From contig NZ_VTRT01000001.1 in assembly GCF_008274585.1 (NCBI RefSeq), forward strand, positions 806,001 through 870,000: 64,000 nucleotides of DNA. The letters run 5' to 3'. Source of the stretch: Pedobacter sp. BS3 (GTDB lineage: Bacteria; Bacteroidota; Bacteroidia; Sphingobacteriales; Sphingobacteriaceae). The notes under the pieces were generated by a model that ran no database searches, was not told the origin of the DNA, and saw only the letters and a list, made by a program, of their open reading frames with translations. A program made the translations under genes and the position numbers. This document shows positions 8,836 to 18,257 of the stretch, piece after piece (position 1 is the first letter of the stretch; each line of letters begins with the position of its first letter).

Positions 8836-10005
8836 CTACCCCGGCATACTGATCTTTCCCATGGTTACCGCCGGTAATCCGGCAATGGCTGTGCCTTTTC
8901 CGGCAATGGCTTCATTGGCCAATACGGCAAAAAGCAGGGCTTCTTTCGCATCAGGATTTATACCTAACTCATCAAAATTTTTTATGGTGTATGGGGGAAG
9001 AAGCTGTTGCAGGTTTCGCATTAATAAAGGATTATGGCATCCGCCGCCACTTACATAGATCGCTGCCGGCTTATGTATGGAGATAATTGCTTCGGCAATA
9101 CTCCGGGCACTCAGTTGTGCAAGTGTAGCCATCAAGTCCTCACCGGAAACGGGTTCTTTTAAAAAAGACCCTAACCAGTCCAGGTTGAACAATTCAGGGC
9201 CGGTGGTTTTAGGTAAGGCCTCTTTGAAAAAAGGATGTTCCAGCAAGCGGGTTAAAAGCGTTTCATTTACGTTACCCCTGAAGCCTATTTCGGCATCACG
9301 ATCATACGGCCTGCTAAAATCACGCCTCGCTAATGCATCCAGCAGGGTATTTCCCGGGCCGGTATCGGTACATACAATTTTAGCCGTATCGCCATCCGAA
9401 GGCAGGTACGTAAAATTGGCTATACCGCCGATGTTCAGTAAGATCCGGTCTTCCTGCCGGTCAGAAAACAGCAGGTAATCGCCGTAAACGGCCAGCGGAG
9501 CGCCTTCGCCGCCAACCGCCAGGTGTTTCTGCCTGAAATCGCTCAAGGTGATAATACCTGTTTTAACTGCAATATGATCGGCGTCGCCAATTTGCAGGGT
9601 AGCATCCGGGTAAGCGGCTAAGCCATGCAACCGTTTAGGCGCATGATAAATGGTTTGGCCGTGGCTGGCAATACAATCCACTTCCGAAGGCGATAGGGCA
9701 TGTTTTTTCAAAAAGGCATTGATCAGTCCGGCATGCAAATTCCCGGTTTGCTCATTGAGCAGGGTAAGCTTCTCAAGGTCGACTGTTTTTTTAGAAAAGA
9801 TACGCAGTATATCATCCTTAAAAGCGTTTTCATACGGTGCCGTTTCAAATTCGAGCACGCGGGCCGTGGTTTCTTTTCCGTGCCCCGAAATCCGGCAAAG
9901 TGCCATATCCAAGCCGTCCAGCGATGTTCCCGACATCAGTCCGATAATAAGCCGCGATGGCTTTTGGGCCATCTGCCATAAGCTGCCAATATCTCTTAAA
10001 CTCAT
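8836..10005 (-). CDS. anmK: Anhydro-N-acetylmuramic acid kinase
   Basis: This 389-residue cytoplasmic enzyme phosphorylates and opens 1,6-anhydro-MurNAc during peptidoglycan recycling. The family start IGLMSGTSLDGLD is at residues 21-33. Nucleotide-binding motifs follow, including LLNIGGIANFTYLP, CTDTGPGN and YVSGGGCHNPLLM. Length matches the family. The ATG at 10005 is preferred; Met12 is a possible shorter start. It is divergent from nagB, which acts further down the amino-sugar path, and the two share an 82-bp intergenic region. Confidence 0.93.
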   Translation of the reverse strand: MSLRDIGSLWQMAQKPSRLIIGLMSGTSLDGLDMALCRISGHGKETTARVLEFETAPYENAFKDDILRIFSKKTVDLEKLTLLNEQTGNLHAGLINAFLKKHALSPSEVDCIASHGQTIYHAPKRLHGLAAYPDATLQIGDADHIAVKTGIITLSDFRQKHLAVGGEGAPLAVYGDYLLFSDRQEDRILLNIGGIANFTYLPSDGDTAKIVCTDTGPGNTLLDALARRDFSRPYDRDAEIGFRGNVNETLLTRLLEHPFFKEALPKTTGPELFNLDWLGSFLKEPVSGEDLMATLAQLSARSIAEAIISIHKPAAIYVSGGGCHNPLLMRNLQQLLPPYTIKNFDELGINPDAKEALLFAVLANEAIAGKGTAIAGLPAVTMGKISMPG

Positions 10006-10059
10006 AATAAATTAAGCGATGTAATTTAAAAATTAACTTTATAACCATCATTATTATCT

Positions 10060-10067
10060 TAGTTTTG
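10060..10067 (+). promoter_or_regulatory. -7 box of nagB
   Basis: TAGTTTTG matches TAnnTTTG and ends 20 bp before the nagB ATG. About 19 bp upstream is a weak TTTA in the -33 position. This leaves a leader of roughly 15 nt. Confidence 0.45.
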
Positions 10068-10087
10068 TTTAACCTTAAATACACATT

Positions 10088-12007
10088 ATGGCTCGCTTAA
10101 ACTTATTAGAAGAAACCCGTTACGAAAAACTACCGGTCACTATATACCCGGACGAACATATTGCCTCAAAAAAAGTTGCCGCACGTATTGCTAACCTGAT
10201 TCGCGAGAAGCAGGAAAATAACCAACCGGCTGTTTTAGGATTAGCTACCGGGCAAACACCGGTGGGTGTTTATGCCGAGCTGGTACGTTTGCACCGGGAA
10301 GAAGGTTTGAGCTTTAAAAACGTAGTTACCTTCAACCTGGATGAGTACTACCCCATGAAGCCGGAATCAGCCCAGAGCTACGTGACTTTTATGAATGAGC
10401 ATTTATTTAATCACGTGGATATTAACCGGGCTAATGTGCATATTCCTGACGGAACGCTATCGCTGGATGAAATACCGGCTTACTGCATTGAATACGAGCG
10501 TAAAATATCATCTTACGGTGGTTTAGACCTGCAGATCCTGGGTATAGGACGTACGGGCCACATCGGTTTTAACGAGCCGGGATCAGCGCCAAATTCAGGA
10601 ACACGCCTCGTTACGCTGGATGACCTTACCCGCCGTGACGCTTCACGCGATTTTGGCGGTAAAGCCAACGTGCCCACCAAAGCCATCACCATGGGTATCG
10701 GCACCATTTTCAAGGCCCGGGAAATTATCCTGATGGCCTGGAATCAGAAGAAAGCGCCCATTATCCGAAAGGCTGTTGAAGGTGAGATATCATCCGAAGT
10801 GCCGGCAACGTACCTGCAGCTTTCGGATAAGGTTGAATTTGTTATTGATACCGACGCGGCATCAGAGTTGACCCGCTTTAAAACTCCGTGGCTGGTTAAA
10901 GATTGTACCTGGACAGATTACCTGATCAGGAAAGCAGTGATCTGGCTGGCACAACACACCGGTAAACCCATACTGAAACTCACCGAAGAAGATTACAACA
11001 ACAACGGTATGGCGCAGCTGGCAACCGAGAAAGGGCCGGTGTACGATATCAACATCCGCATTTTTAATGAGATACAGCATACCATTACCGGCTGGCCGGG
11101 CGGCAAACCGAATGCCGACGACAGCCAGCGACCGGAACGTGCAGTACCTGCCCATAAACGGGTAGTGATCTTTTCTCCGCACCCGGATGATGATGTGATC
11201 TCGATGGGCGGTACATTTATCCGGCTGGCTGATCAGGGGCACGATGTACATGTGGCTTACCAGACATCGGGCAATACTGCCGTTTGGGATGACGACGCCC
11301 TGCGCTTTGTTGAGTTTGCCATTGATTTCGGTAAATCCCAGCAATTGGATACCAAACAGCTGGAAAACCTGTATGGCAACATGCGTAATTTTGTTGCCGC
11401 TAAGCAGCCTAATCAGCCCGATCCGAAAGAAATTCTTACCGTTAAGGGCCTGATACGCAAGGGAGAGGCTATTGCAGGAGCCCGCTTCGCCGGTTTGCCG
11501 GATGATCATATTCATTTCATGGATCTTCCGTTTTACGACCGGGGTAAAGTACAGAAAAACCCGGTTGGCGAAGATGATATTCTGCAAACCATGGAGCTGT
11601 TAAGAAGCATAAAACCGCACCAGGTTTTTGCTGCCGGCGATTTTGCCGATCCTCACGGCACACACAAGATATGTTTTGATATTGTGTTAAAGGCATTGCA
11701 ACGTTTAAAAGCAACCGACGACTGGGTGAAAGATTGCTGGCTGTGGCTGTATCGCGGAGCATGGCATGAATTTGAAGTATATGAAATTGAGATGGCTGTT
11801 CCGCTATCACCTTCTGAAGTGGAGCGTAAACGCCTGGCTATCTTTAAACACCAGTCGCAAAAAGACCGGCCGGTATTTCCCGGCGACGATGCCCGCGAAT
11901 TCTGGGTACGTGCCGAAGACCGTACCCGCGAAACTGCTCATATATACGATGAGCTTGGCCTGGCCGAATATGAAGCTATGGAAGCGTTTATACGATACTC
12001 TTTTTAG
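10088..12007 (+). CDS. nagB: Glucosamine-6-phosphate deaminase fused to a LmbE/PIG-L domain
   Basis: This 639-residue cytoplasmic protein has two domains. Residues 1-290 form the NagB isomerase fold, with the ATGQTP phosphate loop (about 53-58), FNLDEYYP (Asp85) and GIGRTGHIGFNEPGS (about 152-166). It converts GlcN6P to fructose-6-phosphate and ammonia. Residues about 355-620 are LmbE-like: HPDDD at 365-369 and a PHGTH motif near residue 520, both potential zinc ligands. LmbE proteins deacetylate GlcNAc compounds, so one chain could in principle do deacetylation and deamination. This fusion is known in Bacteroidota; activity of the second domain is inferred. The neighbour anmK supports a role in amino-sugar recycling. 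Confidence 0.9.
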   Translation: MARLNLLEETRYEKLPVTIYPDEHIASKKVAARIANLIREKQENNQPAVLGLATGQTPVGVYAELVRLHREEGLSFKNVVTFNLDEYYPMKPESAQSYVTFMNEHLFNHVDINRANVHIPDGTLSLDEIPAYCIEYERKISSYGGLDLQILGIGRTGHIGFNEPGSAPNSGTRLVTLDDLTRRDASRDFGGKANVPTKAITMGIGTIFKAREIILMAWNQKKAPIIRKAVEGEISSEVPATYLQLSDKVEFVIDTDAASELTRFKTPWLVKDCTWTDYLIRKAVIWLAQHTGKPILKLTEEDYNNNGMAQLATEKGPVYDINIRIFNEIQHTITGWPGGKPNADDSQRPERAVPAHKRVVIFSPHPDDDVISMGGTFIRLADQGHDVHVAYQTSGNTAVWDDDALRFVEFAIDFGKSQQLDTKQLENLYGNMRNFVAAKQPNQPDPKEILTVKGLIRKGEAIAGARFAGLPDDHIHFMDLPFYDRGKVQKNPVGEDDILQTMELLRSIKPHQVFAAGDFADPHGTHKICFDIVLKALQRLKATDDWVKDCWLWLYRGAWHEFEVYEIEMAVPLSPSEVERKRLAIFKHQSQKDRPVFPGDDAREFWVRAEDRTRETAHIYDELGLAEYEAMEAFIRYSF

Positions 12008-12028
12008 TAATTTAGTAATTTCAAAATT

Positions 12029-12262
12029 GTGGAGGTCTTATTCATTGCTACATTCAAATTTGAAGAAGAACTAATAGCACTAAAAGATATTCCATCTTAC
12101 TTCTATCGAAATGTGCTCGGAATAATGTTCCCCTATGTTAGGGCTTTTGTGAGTATGCTAAGTTTTCAGGCAAATATGAATCCAATTATATTACCATTGT
12201 TAAACTTGACAACTCTTGAGTCTTATTTCAAGGAGAATACAACTATGGTTGAAGAAGTTTAA
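12029..12262 (+). pseudogene. SecB-like chaperone, C-terminal remnant
   Basis: This is a 77-codon open frame starting at a GTG 22 bp after nagB. The core, LGIMFPYVRAFVSML followed by NPIILPLLNLTTL, resembles the C-terminal part of SecB-fold chaperones, where an FPYxR segment precedes a PPxxLxPxNF strand. Full-length members are about 140-160 residues, so the N-terminal half of the fold is missing. The base composition is more AT-rich than nagB. I read it as a 5'-truncated remnant; an intact short protein is less likely. SecB-like proteins occur in export and in toxin-antitoxin-chaperone modules, and which applies cannot be told. Confidence 0.45.
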
Positions 12263-12334
12263 AATCTAATCATCATATTTACGGTATATAGCTTCCTTGT
12301 AAGAAATAATCTGCAATCTTTTAATATCTATGAA

Positions 12335-12425
12335 GCCTCCCGCGAGGTATCGGGGCGGGTTGCAGGCGTATGAGCGTAACACAGGACTACCGGCACCGAA
12401 GCAAACCGGCCCCTGCTTTTCAAGT
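12335..12425. repeat. REP-like element A
   Basis: The segment GCAGGCGTATGAGCGTAA, then GGACTACCG, then a CTGCTTTTCAA ending matches the element at 25190-25250 almost word for word. Upstream it has CCTCCCGCGAGG, an inverted repeat of CCTC/GAGG around CCGC. It lies in the gap between the SecB-like remnant and the M20 gene. This type of GC-rich hairpin element is scattered in Bacteroidota genomes; its function is unknown. Confidence 0.6.
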
Positions 12426-12467
12426 AATTTGTATTAAAATTATGCGATACAGACGTTTAAATGATGG

Positions 12468-12494
12468 TTGTAGCTGAAATTTTATCTAAGTTTG
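12468..12494 (+). promoter_or_regulatory. Promoter of the M20 hydrolase gene
   Basis: TTG at 12468-12470 and TAAGTTTG at 12487-12494 are spaced 16 bp apart, close to the Bacteroidota arrangement (TTG, 17-23 bp, TAnnTTTG). The -7 box is an exact match and lies 22 bp before the ATG. Confidence 0.55.
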
Positions 12495-12516
12495 AGCTGT
12501 TTTCAAATTCCGCACG

Positions 12517-13701
12517 ATGTTAAAAGATAAAATCAGGCAAATGGCCCGGGATATCCACCAGGATACCATTGCCATACGCCGGCACCTGCATGCTAATCCC
12601 GAACTGTCTTTCCACGAGTACCAAACTTCGGCGTTTGTAAAAGAAAAGCTTGCCGGCATGGGCATCCCTTTTGAGGCTATGGCCGATACCGGTGTGGTAG
12701 CTCTGATCAAAGGCAACAAACCGTCTGATAAGGTAATTGCCCTGCGTGCCGATATGGATGCTTTGCCCATAACTGAAACGAATAACGTGGAGTATAAATC
12801 AACCAATCCGGGCGTGATGCATGCCTGCGGACACGATGTGCATACTTCGTCGCTACTGGGAACGGCCAGGATACTTTCAGAGTTAAAGGATGAGTTTGGC
12901 GGTACGGTAAAGCTGATTTTTCAGCCCGCGGAGGAAAAACTACCCGGCGGCGCCAGCATCATGATAAAGGAAGGTGTGCTGGAAAACCCTAAGCCTTCGG
13001 CGGTTATCGGCCAGCATGTTATGCCGCTGATCGAAGCGGGTAAAGTCGGTTTTCGTTCCGGTAAATACATGGCATCCACTGATGAGTTGTATGTAACAGT
13101 TCGGGGAAAAGGCGGCCATGGGGCCCAGCCGCAACAAAATATAGACCCTGTTGTAATTACGGCTCATATTATTGTGGCTTTGCAGCAGATTGTTAGTCGC
13201 ATAGCCGACCCGAAATTACCCACGGTGCTTTCGTTTGGCAAAGTGATTGCCAATGGTGCTACCAACGTAATCCCTAACGAGGTTTACCTGGAAGGCACTT
13301 TCAGAACTCTTGATGAAGACTGGCGTGCCGAGGCGCACAAGCGTATGAAAAAGATGGCCGAAGGCATTGCCGAAAGTATGGGCGCTGTTTGCGAGTTTAA
13401 TATTATGAAAGGTTATCCGTTCCTGATCAACGAGGAAAAACTTACCGCAGACGTGCGGGCTTTTGCCGAGGATTTTCTGGGTAAGGAAAATGTGGTTGAC
13501 CTGGATATCTGGATGGCGGCCGAAGATTTTGCCTATTACTCGCAAATAGCCGATGCCTGTTTCTACCGGCTGGGCACGGGCAACCAGTCACTGGGAATAA
13601 CTTCATCGGTGCATACACCTACATTTAATATTGATGAAAGTGCGCTGGCCATCAGCACCGGTTTAATGGCGTATATTGCCGTAAAGCAACTGGGTAATTA
13701 A
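12517..13701 (+). CDS. M20 family amidohydrolase (N-acyl amino acid / hippurate hydrolase type)
   Basis: This 394-residue cytoplasmic di-metal hydrolase cleaves N-acyl or amide bonds of amino-acid conjugates. The N-terminus IRRHLHANPELSFHEY is typical of the M20D (IAA-amino acid hydrolase) branch. Metal ligands are seen in MHACGHDVH (Cys104, His106), the EEK motif (about 137-139), and His in IGQHVMP. The C-terminal AAEDFAYYS supplies a further Glu. The dimerisation domain sits in the middle (about 190-300). It has its own promoter. The natural substrate cannot be told; peptidoglycan-derived or N-acetyl amino acids are possible. Confidence 0.9.
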   Translation: MLKDKIRQMARDIHQDTIAIRRHLHANPELSFHEYQTSAFVKEKLAGMGIPFEAMADTGVVALIKGNKPSDKVIALRADMDALPITETNNVEYKSTNPGVMHACGHDVHTSSLLGTARILSELKDEFGGTVKLIFQPAEEKLPGGASIMIKEGVLENPKPSAVIGQHVMPLIEAGKVGFRSGKYMASTDELYVTVRGKGGHGAQPQQNIDPVVITAHIIVALQQIVSRIADPKLPTVLSFGKVIANGATNVIPNEVYLEGTFRTLDEDWRAEAHKRMKKMAEGIAESMGAVCEFNIMKGYPFLINEEKLTADVRAFAEDFLGKENVVDLDIWMAAEDFAYYSQIADACFYRLGTGNQSLGITSSVHTPTFNIDESALAISTGLMAYIAVKQLGN

Positions 13702-13747
13702 AACCCGTTAGGGGGATATTCCGTTATATCGGGCAAACAACTTATCA

Positions 13748-14686
13748 ATGAAGAAAATTGCCCTCGCAATTTTGTTTTCAGCGCTTTACAGCCTGCCGGT
13801 TATGGCGCAGCAAATTCCCCGCTTTAACCCGGATACGCTGCTTACCGTAACTATTGATTCGGCTATTAATATTACGGCCAAGCGCCTTTCGGCCGAAACC
13901 TTTATTGACGAAATATTGCGTGATACCAGCTTTTACGAGGCTTTCCGCAATATGAAAAAATACACCTTTACTGCCGAAAATCAGCTTTATACGTATAATA
14001 AGCACAATAAAGTTGAAGCTAAGCTGTACCGTAAATTGCTGCATACGGTTAGTCCCGGAGCTGACAGGGTTAAAGTGCTGGCCCAACGCGACAGCGGCAA
14101 AATTTATAAGAAAAACGGCAAATACCAGCTTTACACCGTAGAAATGTTCGACTACATTTTTATGAACGCCTATAAATCCGCTTATTCGGCATCGGCAGAG
14201 TCGCCTGTTGGCGGCGGTACCAATCAATCGTATAAACAAAAGCTCAAAACATTATTGTTCAGTCCGGGAAGGCCGGTAAAAGGAATACCGTTTATTAGCG
14301 ATAAAACCGAAATCTTTACGGCCAACATGCGGCAGTACTATGATTATAATTTTTACAGCGGTACATACCTAGATTCTATCCCGGTGTACCGCTTTAAGGT
14401 AACGCAAAAAACCGACCTTTCTAACTGGACGAAAAGCGGTATTATGATTAAAGAGCTTACCACTATTTTCGATAAGCGCAATATGCAGATCCTGGGCCGT
14501 TACGTAGATATGAAGTACAGCAACATGCTGTTTGACTTTGATGTGCAAATGAATATTGAGCTGGGCTATTTCATCGATGGCGAAACCCTGCTTCCTGTTA
14601 AAATAAGCTACCAGGGCAACTGGAACGTACCGTTGAAAAAGGAGGAACGGGTAAGCTTCCTGATACAACAGGGCGGTTACCGGTGA
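13748..14686 (+). CDS. Exported protein of unknown function
   Basis: This 312-residue protein has a signal peptide (ALYSLPVMAQQ, cleaved near residue 21) and no transmembrane segment after it. The mature part is rich in Tyr, Lys and beta-strand patterns, for example YYDYNFYSGTYLDSIPVYRFKV and NIELGYFIDGETLLPVKISYQGNW. That pattern could fit a LolA- or DUF-type beta-sheet lipoprotein-carrier fold, but I do not recognise a named family. It starts 46 bp after the M20 gene and may be co-transcribed. Probably periplasmic. Confidence 0.7.
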   Translation: MKKIALAILFSALYSLPVMAQQIPRFNPDTLLTVTIDSAINITAKRLSAETFIDEILRDTSFYEAFRNMKKYTFTAENQLYTYNKHNKVEAKLYRKLLHTVSPGADRVKVLAQRDSGKIYKKNGKYQLYTVEMFDYIFMNAYKSAYSASAESPVGGGTNQSYKQKLKTLLFSPGRPVKGIPFISDKTEIFTANMRQYYDYNFYSGTYLDSIPVYRFKVTQKTDLSNWTKSGIMIKELTTIFDKRNMQILGRYVDMKYSNMLFDFDVQMNIELGYFIDGETLLPVKISYQGNWNVPLKKEERVSFLIQQGGYR

Positions 14687-14689
14687 GCC

Positions 14690-14910
14690 TGGAATAGAAG
14701 CAGGAAGTGGAAGGTTTTAAGTTATACATAGTATGTTTTACGTTGTAGGTGGCGGATAGTTCATGGCTTATGGTTCATAGCCTGGAAGCGGAAAAAGGTA
14801 GAAGGAAGGTTTAAGGTGACTAATGATTCTCTGATAATTGATAGTTGATAATTGACAGCTGACAATGTAATGTGAATAACGAAGGACGAATAACAATTTA
14901 GCAATTAAAA
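14690..14910 (+). repeat. Intergenic shuffled-word repeat (copy 3)
   Basis: The same vocabulary appears again: AGTGGAAGGTTTTAAGTTAT, GTTCATGGCTTATGGTTCAT, AAGGTAGAAGGAAGGTTTAA, TTGATAGTTGATAATTGACA and AATAACGAAGGACGAATAAC. The last of these is shared with the minus strand near 4010-4030. It fills the gap between two plus-strand genes and is not coding. Confidence 0.6.
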
Positions 14911-14949
14911 AATCTCACGCCTCATATCTAAAATCCCGATAGACCAAAA

Positions 14950-14980
14950 TTTGCGCTCAAGCGAATAATCGCTATCTTGC
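14950..14980 (+). promoter_or_regulatory. Promoter of the lipoprotein gene at 15011
   Basis: TTTG at 14950-14953 and TATCTTGC at 14973-14980 are separated by 19 bp, the canonical spacing. The -7 box differs from TAnnTTTG in two positions. It lies 30 bp before the ATG. Confidence 0.45.
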
Positions 14981-15010
14981 AATGCGAGAAACCTAAATAC
15001 TTTCATTTGC

Positions 15011-15814
15011 ATGAAGAAACTTTTACCTGCGTTTTTATTACTGATAACCTTCGCCTGCCGTAAAGACAGCTCGACATCTGTTCCCAGTACTGTGAGCAAC
15101 CAAAAATGTTTATTGCTAAGCTCAACATCGCCCGATGGATATACCACTGCCATAGCAAAATATGAACTTGATTCTATTGTTACAGAAATAAAAACCACCA
15201 ACGGGAATGAAGCCCTTAAATGGTATCTCCAGATAGAAAACCCTAAGCAATTTATATTTATGGACGGTGACAAGAGCCTGAAAAATGCTAAAACCAGAAT
15301 CTATTTGAACGATTTTGGCAGCATTGAAAAGGAAATAGTTGTTACGCTAAATGCCGATGGGGTTACATTAACAGAGGATCCTGACCAGGTACGCTTGTTT
15401 ACCTATAACAGTAAAAAACAGCTGATTAAGGTTGAATCAAGTATAGGAGATCAGGGTGTATATAAACTGACTTATGATAGTAAAAACAGGCTAAATCGTA
15501 TATCAATACAGGATACTTTTGATGACGAAATATTTGTATATGAAAACTTTACCTACCTGGATAAACCTAAAAATGATAACTCATTTGTTGTTGCTTTTTT
15601 TGAATCCATGGCCATGTACCTGATACCATCAATACGTAATGTATATATTACAGGTTACCAGATCAATTCACCACTTTTCCCCGCTCTATCTACAGAGGCC
15701 AAATATGATTATACATTTGATAAGGAAGGGAATCTTAGTACCGTTCGTAACAGAATAAATACCTATGGGGTCGCTGTTGATACTGTAACACCCGTTACAT
15801 TAAGCTGCAAATAA
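15011..15814 (+). CDS. Lipoprotein of unknown function
   Basis: This 267-residue protein has a lipobox (LLITFAC, lipid Cys near residue 16) followed by Arg-Lys and a Ser/Thr-rich linker. The body has short repeats of the form TYNSKKQLIKVESS, TYDSKNRLNRISI and TFDKEGNLSTVRN. These resemble the YD-type or DUF4595-like units found in Bacteroidota surface lipoproteins. It is probably outer-membrane anchored. The following barrel gene starts 12 bp downstream and should be in the same transcript, so the two may form an envelope pair. No enzymatic motif is seen. Confidence 0.75.
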   Translation: MKKLLPAFLLLITFACRKDSSTSVPSTVSNQKCLLLSSTSPDGYTTAIAKYELDSIVTEIKTTNGNEALKWYLQIENPKQFIFMDGDKSLKNAKTRIYLNDFGSIEKEIVVTLNADGVTLTEDPDQVRLFTYNSKKQLIKVESSIGDQGVYKLTYDSKNRLNRISIQDTFDDEIFVYENFTYLDKPKNDNSFVVAFFESMAMYLIPSIRNVYITGYQINSPLFPALSTEAKYDYTFDKEGNLSTVRNRINTYGVAVDTVTPVTLSCK

Positions 15815-15825
15815 CCACTGTCACA

Positions 15826-16539
15826 ATGAAAAAAATGCCTAAGCAATTACTCACATCGGCAGTTTTTTTGCTGATATGTCTTTCTTCTAAAGCCCAGATT
15901 CACATCAATGGGCGTAATCCCAGCCGGTCATTTTGGGGCGGGCCGCAAAACGCGGTAAGTTTGTCATTCGGCAACATTATTTGGGTAGATGGTAAAAATG
16001 TAGCGCTTCCGGGCTACAGCGAACCCCTAAAAGCCGCCCATACATTCGGCGATTTCTTCTCGCTGGAACGGTATAATTACTCTTCGGGCGTTAAAGTTGG
16101 TTATGACCGGAAACTTTCGGATAAATTTTCATTGCGCACAGCTTTCCTTATAGCCAGGTTAGTTACCGGTTTGGTTTCACGTACCGATCTGATTACGAAT
16201 GATAAATCCAGGATTGCACAGTTAAGCGTATTAGCCAGCTATCTGCTCACCAAAAACACCGATCACCGGTTGCAGTTCCAATGGCTTTTAGGTCCCGAAT
16301 TTTTATATGCCAACAAAAATGTAACAGTATCACAATACATGGTTAATGACGATGATACCCCCGAAAATTATAATCAAAAAATAGCCATAGGTGAGGTTGG
16401 CATCGTAACCGGCCTGGGTATTTCGTTCAGAATTACCGAAAAATTTGCCCTGTTTTCGGAAGGTACAATGGGCATTTCTCTTCCGGGGAAAGGTTTCAAA
16501 TGGAGCAATTCAGGCATAGGATTGAAGTATAACTGGTAA
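15826..16539 (+). CDS. Outer-membrane beta-barrel protein of unknown function
   Basis: This 237-residue protein has a signal peptide (FLLICLSSKAQ, cleaved near residue 24). Amphipathic strands with aromatic girdles end in GIGLKYNW, a terminal aromatic strand that fits outer-membrane insertion. Length suggests 8-10 strands. It follows the lipoprotein gene by 12 bp. Its stop codon abuts the stop of the convergent gmhA gene with no spacer, so no terminator fits between them. Confidence 0.75.
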   Translation: MKKMPKQLLTSAVFLLICLSSKAQIHINGRNPSRSFWGGPQNAVSLSFGNIIWVDGKNVALPGYSEPLKAAHTFGDFFSLERYNYSSGVKVGYDRKLSDKFSLRTAFLIARLVTGLVSRTDLITNDKSRIAQLSVLASYLLTKNTDHRLQFQWLLGPEFLYANKNVTVSQYMVNDDDTPENYNQKIAIGEVGIVTGLGISFRITEKFALFSEGTMGISLPGKGFKWSNSGIGLKYNW

Positions 16540-17106
16540 TTACAGGTTTCGCTCTACATAATCTATCAGCGAGTGAATCACTTTAATGTGGATCTCCTGT
16601 GCCCGGTCTGCATATTCTGATTTTGGCGCACGAACTTCCACATCGCACAAAGCTGCCATTTTGCCGCCGTCTTTGCCGGTTAAACCGATAACTTTTAGCC
16701 CTTTGGCTTTGGCCGCCTGAATGGCATTAAGCACATTTTCAGAGTTGCCGCTGGTACTGATGCCTAACAGTACATCGCCGCTTTGGCCGATGGCTTCCAC
16801 CATTCGCGAAAAAACAAACGCATAGCCATAATCATTGCTTACACAGGATAAATGCGATGGGTCGGATATGGAAATCGCTGCCAGGGCGGGCCGGTCATTG
16901 CGGTATCGTCCCGAAAGCTCTTCGGCAAAATGCATGGCATCACACATGGATCCGCCGTTGCCGCAGGAAATTACCTTATGTCCGTTTCGCAGCGCATCAA
17001 CCAGCAACTGACCGGCCTGCTCTATTGTACGAAAATTAGCATCATCAGCCAAAAAGGTGGATAACACCTGCTCTGCCTGTTGAAAATGCTTTTTTATAGC
17101 TTCCAT
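16540..17106 (-). CDS. gmhA: D-sedoheptulose-7-phosphate isomerase (SIS domain)
   Basis: This 188-residue cytoplasmic enzyme makes D-glycero-D-manno-heptose-7-phosphate, the first step of ADP-heptose synthesis for LPS. It has the SIS fold with the phosphate-binding [18 protein letters not shown] segment, [12 protein letters not shown] and the terminal helix [17 protein letters not shown] carrying the metal/catalytic His and Glu. Length is that of GmhA. The start lies two bases after the pfkA stop, so the two genes form an operon. Other SIS proteins such as DiaA are related, but the ELSGRY segment favours GmhA. Confidence 0.88.
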   Translation of the reverse strand: MEAIKKHFQQAEQVLSTFLADDANFRTIEQAGQLLVDALRNGHKVISCGNGGSMCDAMHFAEELSGRYRNDRPALAAISISDPSHLSCVSNDYGYAFVFSRMVEAIGQSGDVLLGISTSGNSENVLNAIQAAKAKGLKVIGLTGKDGGKMAALCDVEVRAPKSEYADRAQEIHIKVIHSLIDYVERNL

Positions 17107-17108
17107 AA

Positions 17109-18086
17109 TTACAGGGATAATATTTCAACCAGCTTTAGTAAGCCCGGGTTTAATTCGGAGATATGTTTGATGGCATTTTTAAACGGCGTAAATTCCACAT
17201 GACCATTTACAACACCGGCCATTTCGCCTTTGCGTCCTTCGAGTAAGGCTTCAACAGCAGCTACACCCAGCCTGCTTGATAATACCCGGTCCATACAGGT
17301 CGGGCTTCCGCCACGTTGGATATGTCCCAAAACCGAAACCCTCGTATCGTAATTTGGGAACCGCTCTTTCACATTTTTAGCTACTTCGAAAGCGCCACCG
17401 GCCTCATCGCCTTCGGCTACAATAATAATTTTAGATGCTTTATCTTTTCGCCCGTACTCCAATCGGTTGAATAATTCGTTGATATCTGTTTTTAATTCGG
17501 GAATGAGTATACATTCTGCACCAACACCAATGCCGCTGCGTAGCGCTATCAGCCCTGAGTCGCGTCCCATAACCTCAACAATAAACAGGCGATCGTGAGA
17601 TTCGGCCGTATCGCGTATCTTATCTACGGCCTGCACTACGGTGTTGATAGCGGTATCATAACCAATGGTGAAATCCGTTCCTACCAGGTCGTTATCTATG
17701 GTTCCAGGTAAGCCGATAACCGGCACATCAAACTCGCTGATAAAGATATTGGCGCCGGTAAACGTACCGTCACCACCAATGGCCACAAGTGCATCTACTC
17801 CATGAGCTTTCAGATTCTCGTACGCCTTCTTGCGGCCTTCTGTGGTTTTAAACGCCTCGCTCCGGGCTGTTTTTAAAATGGTACCGCCACGCTGTATGAT
17901 GTTTGCCACAGATTTACGGTCCATTTCAAAAAGCTCGCCGTTTATCATCCCTTCATATCCCCGCATTATGCCCGTAACTTTTACATCATAATACAATGCT
18001 GCACGAACAACAGCACGTATTGCAGCATTCATACCCGGCGAATCGCCGCCGGAGGTTAATACACCTATATGTTTAACAGTGCTCAT
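17109..18086 (-). CDS. pfkA: ATP-dependent 6-phosphofructokinase
   Basis: This 325-residue cytoplasmic glycolytic enzyme phosphorylates fructose-6-phosphate. The motifs are in order: [14 protein letters not shown] (ATP loop, about 11-24), [28 protein letters not shown] (catalytic Asp), MGRDSGLIA and [14 protein letters not shown]. The Gly in the GGDGT context indicates use of ATP, not pyrophosphate. Length fits bacterial group B1 PfkA. It is the first gene of an operon with gmhA. A T-rich tract lies just upstream. Confidence 0.95.
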   Translation of the reverse strand: MSTVKHIGVLTSGGDSPGMNAAIRAVVRAALYYDVKVTGIMRGYEGMINGELFEMDRKSVANIIQRGGTILKTARSEAFKTTEGRKKAYENLKAHGVDALVAIGGDGTFTGANIFISEFDVPVIGLPGTIDNDLVGTDFTIGYDTAINTVVQAVDKIRDTAESHDRLFIVEVMGRDSGLIALRSGIGVGAECILIPELKTDINELFNRLEYGRKDKASKIIIVAEGDEAGGAFEVAKNVKERFPNYDTRVSVLGHIQRGGSPTCMDRVLSSRLGVAAVEALLEGRKGEMAGVVNGHVEFTPFKNAIKHISELNPGLLKLVEILSL

Positions 18087-18092
18087 ATTGGG

Positions 18093-18128
18093 AAAGTCAA
18101 AAGTTAAAATTAAAAAGTTAAAATAAAG
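18093..18128 (-). repeat. ACTTTTGA tract upstream of pfkA
   Basis: On the coding strand this is a T-rich run of the words TTTTTAATTTTAACTTTTGA and CTTT, ending about 6 bp before the ATG. Comparable tracts precede six other genes in the window, always T-rich on the sense strand. Confidence 0.5.
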
Positions 18129-18257
18129 ATCATCTGCGATTTGAACGTTTCAATAGCTTTGAAGCTTTTTCTCTACGGCAATCTTTCAGCCAAACCATCT
18201 CCTCACAATTAACAGGGCCAAAAATGCAATAAAATCTTAAGATCTGGTAAACACAGA

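Noticed and set aside
10862-11587. 241-codon minus-strand frame opposite nagB
   Set aside because: Antisense shadow of the LmbE part; no recognisable motif and no start context.
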